Both the position numbers and the translations under genes were made by a program. Shown here in pieces: positions 1-5,602 of a DNA stretch of 5,656 nt. The number at the start of each line of letters is the position of its first letter. Positions within the stretch are counted from its first letter, which is position 1. The notes beneath the pieces are model-generated. The model searched no databases and was not told the DNA's origin. It saw nothing but the letters and a program-made list of their open reading frames with translations. The stretch is from the NCBI GenBank assembly GCA_900771045.1, contig CAAGMM010000112.1, positions 1 to 5,656 on the forward strand, in the 5' to 3' direction. The DNA comes from Bacteroidales bacterium (GTDB taxonomy: Bacteria; Bacteroidota; Bacteroidia; Bacteroidales; F082).

Positions 1-170
1 CCATCCCAATCATCTCGACATTCGAGAAGGTGCTCGGAATCAAGTCGATACTTATGGGCTTCGGACTCGGCTCTGACGCGATACACTCACCAAACGAAAA
101 CTACCGCGTTGACCATTTCTTCAAAGGCATCGAGACCATCATCGCCTTCTACCAGCACTACGCGAAGTAA
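1..170 (+). CDS. M20-family dipeptidase, C-terminal 55 residues (5' end outside window)
   Basis: The frame opens at base 3 and reads 55 residues to the TAA at 168-170. It contains MGFGLGSDAIHSPNENYRVD followed by a helix FFKGIETIIAFY. This is the C-terminal end of the M20 (M20/M25/M40) metallopeptidase family, in which the His of HSPNE belongs to the metal-binding active site. Proteins of this type are cytoplasmic di- or tripeptidases of about 450 residues, so only the last eighth is present. Codons are GC-rich (many third-position C and G), unlike everything from about 200 to 5600, so this is probably the chromosomal flank of the island. The exact substrate cannot be told from this fragment. 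Family call fairly sure; subfamily inferred. Confidence 0.85.
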   Translation, partial: IPIISTFEKVLGIKSILMGFGLGSDAIHSPNENYRVDHFFKGIETIIAFYQHYAK

Positions 171-230
171 AGGCGGCGACAGACCGCGTCCCTCAAAACT
201 AAATGTCGAATAAAGGCAAGCTAAAGTACT

Positions 231-266
231 ATAAATTAACACATCAGCTACTATTCACGTTCAAAC
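231..266 (+). repeat. Diverged copy of the island leader repeat (copy 0)
   Basis: This stretch aligns with the copy at 3071-3106 with about 29 of 35 aligned bases identical and one 1-base gap; both end in CGTTCAAA. Its first part, ATAAATTAAC, also matches the copies at 791-840 and 1915-1968. It lies just ahead of the ATG at 278, as the other copies lie ahead of their genes. That position argues that 203-277 is a leader and not coding, although the frame is open from an ATG at 203. Confidence 0.6.
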
Positions 267-277
267 AAAAACACAAA

Positions 278-781
278 ATGAAAGACGGTTTCGCCGACAC
301 ACATAACGAAATAGTGCTTTATCAGCCTGACGAGGAAATCAAACTCGAAGTGAGGATGGATGAAGAAACCGTATGGCTTACACAATCGCAAATAGCCTAT
401 TTGTTTGGCTGTTCGAGTGATAATGTCGGTTTGCACTTGAGGAATATTTTCTCGGATAACGAATTAGATAAAAATGCAACTGCCGAGTTTTTCTCGGTAG
501 TTCAAAAGGAAGGCAACAGAAATGTCTGCAGGAACATTCTTCACTACAACTTAGATGCGATTTTATCTGTTGGATATCGAGTAAGTTCCCTGAATGCGAC
601 TAAATTCCGTCAGTGGGCCAACAAAGTCTTGAAAGACCATTCACACGACCGCTTCCTGATTATTGACGACACGGTTTATCACATCGGCGCATCAATCAAA
701 GATTTGGGTAAAAAATGGTTCGCCTTCTGCAAAATGAATATAAGTGCCGAAGAAATTATCAGTAGAATTAAAACTTTATAA
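278..781 (+). CDS. RhuM-family protein with internal deletion joining the N-terminal domain to a PLD-like tail
   Basis: The 167-residue product starts with the typical RhuM N-terminal domain (residues ~10-120): EIVLYQPDEEIKLEVRMDEE, then VWLTQSQIAYLFGCSSDNV (a helix-turn-helix-like segment), NELDKNATAEFF, and ILHYNLDAILSVGYRV. After KVLKD it jumps to HSHDRFLIIDD and VYHIGASIKDLGKKWFAF. That tail resembles the C-terminal end of longer RhuM relatives (roughly 300 residues or more), and HDRFLIID plus GAS resembles a phospholipase D HxK-type motif. The ~110-130 residues that normally lie between, which hold the first half of the PLD-like region, are absent, yet the frame is kept. The ATG at 278 is preferred over 203 because the earlier stretch overlaps the leader repeat and the family similarity begins just after 278. 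RhuM proteins are often found beside restriction and toxin-antitoxin genes; their biochemical role is unsettled. Family call is strong; the deletion is inferred from remembered family architecture. Confidence 0.8.
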   Translation: MKDGFADTHNEIVLYQPDEEIKLEVRMDEETVWLTQSQIAYLFGCSSDNVGLHLRNIFSDNELDKNATAEFFSVVQKEGNRNVCRNILHYNLDAILSVGYRVSSLNATKFRQWANKVLKDHSHDRFLIIDDTVYHIGASIKDLGKKWFAFCKMNISAEEIISRIKTL

Positions 782-790
782 ACAACAAGC

Positions 791-840
791 AACAGAAAAA
801 AGAAATTATAAATAACATATTACAAATTAACGCATTAGAT
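791..840 (+). repeat. Leader repeat copy A, ahead of the first DUF1016 gene
   Basis: This 50 bp block matches 1915-1964 without gaps at 46 of 50 positions. It begins AACAGAAAAAAGAAA and continues through TAACATATTACAAATTAACG to CATTAGAT. The inner part looks like a decayed tandem repeat, with units ending in ATTA every 7-9 bases. It fills most of the 72-base gap between the RhuM gene and the next start. No TAnnTTTG promoter is seen in it. Confidence 0.85.
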
Positions 841-853
841 ACCAATCCAAGAT

Positions 854-1861
854 ATGAAACAAATGCAGAAACAAAACGATGAGTTATACATCGCGGTTTC
901 ATCCGTTTTGCAAAAGGCAAGACAGACAGCTTATCGTGCTGTAAACTTCACAATGGTAACAGCCTATTGGGAGATAGGTCGCTTGATAACAGAAGACGAA
1001 CTGAGATGGGAACGTGCCGAATATGGCAAGCAGGTATTAAAAAAATTAGCGGAACGGCTCACCAACGAGTTTGGAAAAGGTTTTGACGAAAGCAACTTAA
1101 GATATATGAGGTTGTTTTTCAAGGCGTTCCCAATTTGTGACACACTGCGTCACGAATTGAGCTGGAGTCATTACCGGAGGCTGCTCAGCGTTGAAAATGA
1201 GAAGTGTAGATTATGGTATATGAACGAGGCCGCAAATGAAGTTTGGTCAACGAGACAACTTGACCGGCAAATTTCCACTTTATATTATGAACGATTATTG
1301 TCAAGCAGGGAAAAAGATTCCATAGTGGCTGAAGCGAAAGAAAAACTCGCCCAAGTGTCGCCTTTGGAGTTTATCAGGGATCCATACGTCTTGGATTTCC
1401 TAAAACTCCAGGATTATCCGTCGCTGCACGAATCTGATATAGAAAAATCGTTAATTTCTCATTTGCAAGATTTTCTCTTGGAATTAGGGAAGGGTTTCTG
1501 CTTTGTGGCTCGTCAGAAAAGACTACGCTATGAAGATGAGGATTTCTATGTGGATTTGGTCTTTTATAACAGCATATTGAAGTGCTATGTGCTGATTGAC
1601 TTGAAATTAGGCAAGTTAACGCACGGAGATGTCGGACAAATGGACAGTTACATCAGAATGTTTGATGAATTAATCAGGCAATCAGATGACAATCCTACAA
1701 TTGGCTTGATATTATGTTCTGAGAAAAACGAGACAATTGTCAAATATTCCGTATTAAACGAAGCAAAACAGATATTTGCATCTAAATATAAATTAACTCT
1801 GCCTTCAGAGGAAGAGTTGAAACTCGAACTTGAAAAGGAAAGGCTTAAATTGGAGAGTTAG
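854..1861 (+). CDS. DUF1016/YhcG-type PD-(D/E)XK nuclease-domain protein, copy 1
   Basis: The 335-residue product has the usual two-part DUF1016 layout. An N-terminal helical domain (~10-150) contains TAYWEIGRLI, RAEYGKQVLKKLAERL and LSWSHYRRLL. A C-terminal PD-(D/E)XK nuclease-like domain (~165-310) contains RDPYVLDFL, FLLELGKGFCFVARQKRL, FYVDLVFYN (Asp234), VLIDLKLG (Asp249 and Lys251) and GQMDSYI. The putative catalytic set is therefore D...DxK, with Asp where many relatives have Glu. Members occur in defence islands and next to R-M genes; the target is not established. The start at 854 is the first of two nearby ATGs (863 is the alternative). The protein stops at LKLES, but the -1 frame continues as LAEDKRSLKKELE, so the natural tail may have been cut by a frameshift. 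It is a diverged tandem paralogue of the next gene. Confidence 0.9.
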   Translation: MKQMQKQNDELYIAVSSVLQKARQTAYRAVNFTMVTAYWEIGRLITEDELRWERAEYGKQVLKKLAERLTNEFGKGFDESNLRYMRLFFKAFPICDTLRHELSWSHYRRLLSVENEKCRLWYMNEAANEVWSTRQLDRQISTLYYERLLSSREKDSIVAEAKEKLAQVSPLEFIRDPYVLDFLKLQDYPSLHESDIEKSLISHLQDFLLELGKGFCFVARQKRLRYEDEDFYVDLVFYNSILKCYVLIDLKLGKLTHGDVGQMDSYIRMFDELIRQSDDNPTIGLILCSEKNETIVKYSVLNEAKQIFASKYKLTLPSEEELKLELEKERLKLES

Positions 1862-1914
1862 CAGAAGACAAAAGGTCTTTGAAAAAAGAACTTGAATATT
1901 CAGTCGTTAAACAA

Positions 1915-1968
1915 AACAGAAAAAAGAAAATTTAAATAACATATTATAAATTAACGCATTAGCTATTA
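1915..1968 (+). repeat. Leader repeat copy B, ahead of the second DUF1016 gene
   Basis: Matches copy A (791-840) at 46 of 50 positions. Its 43-base core, 1926-1968, matches copy C (3051-3093) at 39 of 43 without gaps. It ends TTAACGCATTAGCTATTA. It lies in the 135-base gap between the two DUF1016 genes, 28 bases before the ATG at 1997. The rest of that gap (1862-1914) holds the possible frameshifted tail of copy 1 and nothing else I can identify. Confidence 0.88.
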
Positions 1969-1996
1969 GACGTAAAAACTACAGAAAATTTGGCAA

Positions 1997-3007
1997 ATGA
2001 AGAATACCGATAACACGAAACCGCTTAAAAGCAACGAATTGTACAACAAAATCGCTCGTCTTTTGGAAGAAGCCAGAAGAAAGGTGACAAGTGCTGTCAA
2101 TATTGCAATGGTCTATACCTATTTTGAAATAGGAAGAATTATCGTGGAGGACGAGCAAAACGGTAATTCTCGTGCCGAATATGGAAAAGAAGTTCTCAAA
2201 AACCTTTCCGAAAAGTTGACACGAGAGTTTGGTAAGGGTTTTTCTGTCACTAATCTCAAACAAATGAGGGATTTCTATCAATCGTACTCAATTCGTCAGA
2301 CACTGTCTGACCAATTCCATTTAAGTTGGTCTCACTACCTGTTTTTGATGCGTATTGACAACAATTCAGAACGGGATTTTTATGAAAAAGAAGCGACAAA
2401 TTCAAATTGGAGTCTGCGAGAACTTAAACGGCAGTTTGATTCGTCTTTGTATGAGCGACTCGCGCTCAGCAAAGACAAAGATGAGGTGAAGAGACTTTCC
2501 ACCCAAGGTGTAATCATCGAAAAACCAGCCGACATTGTAAAAGACCCATACGTTCTGGAATTTCTTGGATTGCCTGAACAAGCCTCCTATTCAGAATCGG
2601 AACTTGAGCAAAAACTCATCAACAAACTTGAATCGTTTCTTCTGGAACTCGGCAAAGGATATACTTTTGTAGGCAGACAAGTACGACTCACTTTTGACGA
2701 AAAGCATTTTTACGTTGATTTGGTTTTCTACAACAGGATTTTGCAGTGCTTTGTGCTAATTGATTTGAAAATCGGGGAACTATCGCATCAGGACTTAGGT
2801 CAGATGCAGATGTATGTGAATTACTACGACCGCTTTGTAAAACTGGAACATGAAAATAAAACAATAGGAATAGTGTTGTGCAAAAAGAAAAACGACGCAT
2901 TAGTGGAGATCACTTTGCCTGAAGAAAACAAGCAAATCTTCGCAAGCAAGTACCAGACCGTTTTGCCGGACAAACAAAGCCTCACCAAATTGATTCTTGA
3001 TAAATAA
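1997..3007 (+). CDS. DUF1016/YhcG-type PD-(D/E)XK nuclease-domain protein, copy 2
   Basis: The 336-residue product is homologous to the preceding gene along its whole length but clearly diverged. The N-terminal helical domain holds YTYFEIGRIIVEDE, RAEYGKEVLKNLSEKL and LSWSHYLFLM. The nuclease-like domain holds KDPYVLEFLGL, FLLELGKGYTFVGRQVRL, FYVDLVFYN (Asp241), VLIDLKIG (Asp256, Lys258), GQMQMYVNYYD and KQIFASKYQTVLP near the end. As in copy 1, the motif is D...DxK. Length matches copy 1 and no break is visible, so it looks intact. The ATG at 1997 follows an A-rich stretch with no Shine-Dalgarno, as usual in Bacteroidota. It may be cotranscribed with copy 1, but each has its own repeat-bearing leader. 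A nuclease role is inferred from the fold; no partner or substrate can be read from the sequence. Confidence 0.92.
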   Translation: MKNTDNTKPLKSNELYNKIARLLEEARRKVTSAVNIAMVYTYFEIGRIIVEDEQNGNSRAEYGKEVLKNLSEKLTREFGKGFSVTNLKQMRDFYQSYSIRQTLSDQFHLSWSHYLFLMRIDNNSERDFYEKEATNSNWSLRELKRQFDSSLYERLALSKDKDEVKRLSTQGVIIEKPADIVKDPYVLEFLGLPEQASYSESELEQKLINKLESFLLELGKGYTFVGRQVRLTFDEKHFYVDLVFYNRILQCFVLIDLKIGELSHQDLGQMQMYVNYYDRFVKLEHENKTIGIVLCKKKNDALVEITLPEENKQIFASKYQTVLPDKQSLTKLILDK

Positions 3008-3050
3008 ACATCATATAAACTCAATAAAATAACAGACAAACAAAGAAACA

Positions 3051-3106
3051 GAAATTTAAAATAACATATTATAACATAACGCATTAGCTATTATTTCGCG
3101 TTCAAA
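3051..3106 (+). repeat. Leader repeat copy C, ahead of the methyltransferase remnant
   Basis: The first 43 bases match copy B at 39 of 43. The 3' part, up to CGTTCAAA, matches copy 0 (231-266) instead, so copies 0 and C share an extension that A and B lack. It sits in the 183-base gap 3008-3190. Downstream in that gap are an A-run/T-run hairpin candidate (3108-3130) and a promoter -7 element (3167-3174). Confidence 0.85.
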
Positions 3107-3166
3107 GAAAAAAGCCTGAAAAACTTTTTTTCACCGTAAAACACGTATGCTATCAAAATTAATTCT

Positions 3167-3174
3167 TACATTTG
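3167..3174 (+). promoter_or_regulatory. Candidate Bacteroidota -7 promoter element for the methyltransferase gene
   Basis: TACATTTG is a perfect match to the TAnnTTTG -7 consensus of Bacteroidota primary sigma factors. It lies 16 bases before the ATG at 3191, which would give a very short leader of about 10 bases. No TTTG element is seen 19-21 bases upstream, so the call rests on the -7 box and position alone. Confidence 0.5.
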
Positions 3175-3190
3175 CGTAGTTTTTTAGGAT

Positions 3191-3718
3191 ATGCGTGAAA
3201 ATCTCAGGAAATATGATATACCGAAAGAGAAGACGGGATTTAAGGATTATTCTGATTTCCTTTGTGAAGATTATTCTCCGTCCCTGTTCAACTATGCCGT
3301 AAACAAAAACGAAGACGACAGCCTAAACGTGTTATCTCTTTTCTCCGGCTGCGGGGGAATGGACATTGGATTCGAGGGCGGCTTTATCTGTAATAAAAAG
3401 TCCGTTCCGCAAAATTCAGGGTGGATAGAAAAGAATATCGATGAGAACTGGGTCCTGCTTAAAAAAAACAGATTTAACACGATTTTCGCCAACGACATTC
3501 TTGACGAGGCCTTACTCACATGGCAAAACTATATGAAACGCTATGGCAAAGACCCTTCAATTTACCATACAGAAAGTATTGTCGATCTCGTTAAAATGCA
3601 TCATAAAGGTGCAGACATTTTCCCTCAGAATGTTGACATTCTAACTGGTGGTTTTCCTTGTCAAGATTTCAGCGTCGCAGGAAAGAGGAAAGGGTTTAGG
3701 TTGATTTGTATTTCTTAA
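3191..3718 (+). pseudogene. C5-cytosine DNA methyltransferase, truncated after catalytic motif IV
   Basis: The 175-residue product has the first half of a type II C5-cytosine methyltransferase. Motif I, which binds S-adenosylmethionine, is VLSLFSGCGGMDIGF (~47-61). A motif II-like FANDI lies at ~99-103. Motif IV is GGFPCQDFS (~153-161) with the catalytic Cys157, followed by the conserved GKRKGF. Right after that, at about base 3698, similarity ends and the reading runs through RLICIS to a stop. Motifs VI (ENV), VIII, IX and X and the target-recognition domain are missing, so it is about half the usual length or less and cannot be an active methylase. The pairing with the endonuclease remnant at 4703-5602 marks it as the modification gene of a former R-M system. 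The recognition sequence cannot be told because the specificity region is gone. Confidence 0.88.
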
Positions 3719-3729
3719 AATTTTGAAAT

Positions 3730-4464
3730 ATGTTTAGTAAGATTTTTTCAGATTACGAGGCTGACTTTTATCATTATATGATAACAGAGGGAAGGATTGC
3801 GATAAAGACTAGCCACGACTATGTGTCAAGAATGAGATATTTGGCCAAGGATTATAAACTTGATGAATCTATTACAATGGCTGATGTTGAAAATATAATC
3901 GAGTTGGAAAATGTAAAGAGACTTTCTCGTGAAAAGTATTCCTCACCTAAGGCAATGACTGATTCCCACTCCGGATTAGTTAAGTTCTTTGAATTTATTC
4001 ATTCTAATTATTACCAGACACTTACTGGAATAATTAATATTCAGATTCAAAATATTCAAAACGACAACACAATTACAACAACTGAACGAAATGCCTTGGT
4101 TCAGGCTCGTGTAGGGCAAGGCAAGTTCCGCTCGTTATTGAAAGAGTATTGGGGTGGATGTAGTGTAAGTGGATGTGAGATGTATCCTGTGTTGATTGCT
4201 TCTCATATCAAGCCTTGGTGTGATTGTGACAATGTTCAACGCCTTGATCCTTTCAATGGACTTCTTTTAATTCCGAATTTTGACAAATTATTTGACAAAG
4301 GCTATGTGTCTTTTTCGAATAATGGTAAAATTATTTGTTCAAATTTTTTGTCAGTTGAGGATAAGAATATCTTAGGTATAAGTTCAAATCTTCATTTATC
4401 CAAAATTGACCAAAGACATTTCGATTATTTGAAGTACCATCGAGAGAATTGTTACCTATGTTAA
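3730..4464 (+). CDS. HNH endonuclease (HNH_2 type) with a helical N-terminal domain
   Basis: The 244-residue product ends in an HNH_2-type nuclease domain (~126-200). It contains ARVGQGKFRSLLKEYWGGC, the pair Cys144/Cys149 (CSVSGC), ASHIKPW with His159, RLDPFNGLLL with Asn176, and DKLFDKGYVSF with Asp185 and Asp189. Such domains cut DNA using one metal ion and commonly occur in solitary or type II restriction enzymes. Residues ~1-95 are predicted helical (KTSHDYVSRMRYLAKDYKL ... GLVKFFEFIHSNYY) and recall the SAM-like DNA-binding domain of tyrosine recombinases; that resemblance is only an impression. No break is visible. The start at 3730 lies 11 bases after the truncated methyltransferase stop, so it may be read from that gene's promoter; I see no clear promoter of its own. 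Its stop overlaps the convergent small gene by 4 bp. Target sequence unknown. Confidence 0.85.
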   Translation: MFSKIFSDYEADFYHYMITEGRIAIKTSHDYVSRMRYLAKDYKLDESITMADVENIIELENVKRLSREKYSSPKAMTDSHSGLVKFFEFIHSNYYQTLTGIINIQIQNIQNDNTITTTERNALVQARVGQGKFRSLLKEYWGGCSVSGCEMYPVLIASHIKPWCDCDNVQRLDPFNGLLLIPNFDKLFDKGYVSFSNNGKIICSNFLSVEDKNILGISSNLHLSKIDQRHFDYLKYHRENCYLC

Positions 4465-4634
4465 TTTCCTTTCAATTCGTTTTCGATCACCTCTTTTGCG
4501 TTTTCAAGTTCTTCAATGGTTGAATTGTATTCATCTTTCAATTCATCAAGGCATACACTTTCTACCTCGTCATAAAGTAAATTGAGAGCGTCTGAAATAG
4601 CATCCTCAATTATTTCTAATTGTTTTGTAGTCAT
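4461..4634 (-). CDS. Small acidic helical protein, 57 residues, convergent with the HNH gene
   Basis: On the minus strand an ATG at 4634 opens 57 codons ending in TAA at 4461. The product begins MTTKQLEIIEDAISDALNLL and ends ENELKGN. It has 12 Glu and 5 Asp against 4 Lys and no Arg or His, giving a net charge near -13. It contains no Pro, and only the last few residues hold a Gly, so it is probably all helix, perhaps a coiled coil. A promoter matching the Bacteroidota consensus lies just upstream, with spacing that gives a leader of roughly 20 bases, which supports a real gene. The stop overlaps the HNH stop within the palindrome TTAA. I do not recognise the family. An inhibitor, DNA-mimic or antitoxin partner of the HNH nuclease is a guess from charge, size and neighbour only. 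Confidence 0.6.
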   Translation of the reverse strand: MTTKQLEIIEDAISDALNLLYDEVESVCLDELKDEYNSTIEELENAKEVIENELKGN

Positions 4635-4659
4635 AATAAATTTAAGTTAAAACTTTTCG

Positions 4660-4691
4660 CGAATATATTACTTTAAAATTAAATTAGCAAA
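4660..4691 (-). promoter_or_regulatory. Bacteroidota-type promoter for the 57-residue gene (minus strand)
   Basis: Read on the minus strand, TTTG (4691-4688) is followed after exactly 20 bases by TATATTCG (4667-4660), which matches the TAnnTTTG -7 box at 7 of 8 positions. The 20-base spacing lies inside the usual 19-21. The -7 box ends 25 bases before the ATG at 4634. Confidence 0.6.
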
Positions 4692-4702
4692 TTTTGGGCT
4701 AA

Positions 4703-5602
4703 AAAAAATCAGCTCATAATTTCCCTGATATTATTGCCGAGAAATGTTTCGGCGTTGAAGTTAAATCAACCAAACAAAATCATTGGACATCAACAGGCAG
4801 CAGTGTCGTTGAATCCACAAGAATTGAGAATGTCGAAAACATTTATTTGCTATTCGGAAAACTTGGTGGAAATCCGATTGAATTCAAATGCCGTCCGTAT
4901 CAAGATGTGTTAAGTGAAATAACAGTGACACATTCGCCAAGATATTTAATCAATATGGACTTAAGATCAGGCGAAACCATTTTTGACAAAATGGAGATCT
5001 CTTACGACCAGCTGCGCACATCAGACGATTCGATTTCAAAAATCAGACAATATTACAGAAACAAAGCAAAAGGCAAGGAAGGTCTGATGCCATGGTGGAT
5101 CAGTACTGATGGGGATGACTCTGAGCCACTCAATATGAACTTAAAATTATGGGCAACGTTGACGCCGGAAGAGACAATCAATCTCACCGCTCAAATGTCC
5201 GTACTTTTCCCTGAACTTCTGAATCCTAACGGATATAAAGAAAAATATTACCGCCCCGCTTTGTGGCTCGCAGCTTACAAAGGTATAGTTTGCCACAATT
5301 TCAGAGACAGTTTCACCGCAGGAGGAAAAATTGTAAGAAGAAATGGTTCAACATTGAAAAAGCCTTTGCCTCATATTTATCACACTCTTCACAAAATTTA
5401 TCCACATGTCAGACATTTTTTACTTGACAATTATGAATCTGTGTTTGACTACATTTCTGAATACAATTCTGAACTACTTGATTCTAAAAACAAAATCACA
5501 GTTTGGATGAATCAAATTCAAAACATTATGAAACCAAAATCCTACGATATAGATTTGATTGATTTCATTGAAAACACTAACTCATTGGAATTGACAAACT
5601 AA
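4703..5602 (+). pseudogene. Type II restriction endonuclease (PD-(D/E)XK), N-terminus missing
   Basis: The frame is open from the codon after a TAA at 4700-4702 to the stop at 5600-5602, 299 residues. Family-like sequence starts at once with NFPDIIAEKCFGVEVKSTKQ: a PD-x9-EVK nuclease core with Asp at codon 9, Glu at 19 and Lys at 21. KQNHWTSTGSSVVESTRIEN and IYLLFGKLGGNP follow. The C-terminal part (~180-240) holds LNPNGYKEKYYRPALWLAAY and IVCHNFRDSFTAGGKI. No ATG, GTG or TTG lies before the catalytic core: the first possible start is a TTG at 4847, and a protein from there would lack Asp, Glu and Lys. The N-terminal segment normally before the core is gone, replaced by the 3698-4708 segment. 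The position after a C5 methyltransferase, on the same strand, makes it the cognate restriction gene. Specificity not recognised. Confidence 0.75.

Larger units (their letters stand above)
3698..4708. other. About 1.0 kb replacement segment separating the two halves of the R-M system
   Basis: On the left, methyltransferase similarity stops after GKRKGF (3697). On the right, endonuclease similarity is already under way at SAHNFPDII (from 4709). The sequence between belongs to neither protein: it holds an HNH gene, a convergent small gene and that gene's promoter, whose upstream element ends at 4691. The endpoints are therefore only known to within some 10-20 bases. No terminal inverted repeat, target duplication or transposase was found, so recombination with a related island is more likely than a simple insertion sequence. 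This is inference from where the family similarity breaks. Confidence 0.6.

Noticed and set aside
173..187. GCGG...CCGC hairpin after the M20 gene as a terminator
   Set aside because: The stem is only 4 bp with a 7-base loop, and no T run follows.
203..277. N-terminal extension of the RhuM gene from an ATG at 203
   Set aside because: It overlaps leader repeat copy 0, which is non-coding ahead of the other genes, and RhuM similarity starts only after the ATG at 278.
1979..2281. Minus-strand 100-codon frame at the start of the second DUF1016 gene
   Set aside because: It lies almost wholly antisense to well-conserved DUF1016 sequence and shows no family motif.
2688..3084. Minus-strand open frames inside and after the second DUF1016 gene
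   Set aside because: They are shadows of a strongly conserved + strand gene, with no recognisable motifs.
231..3106. Leader repeats as a CRISPR array or integron attC sites
   Set aside because: Copies are separated by whole genes, not uniform spacers. No GTTRRRY/RYYYAAC core pair or long stem was found and no integrase is present.
3108..3130. AAAAAAG / CTTTTTT hairpin as a terminator for the DUF1016 genes
   Set aside because: The stem has a single G-C pair, and an A run facing a T run is expected by chance in such AT-rich DNA; too weak to annotate.
3698..4708. Insertion sequence or group II intron interrupting the R-M genes
   Set aside because: No transposase or reverse transcriptase, no terminal inverted repeats and no target duplication; sequence from both flanking genes is missing, which fits replacement better than insertion.
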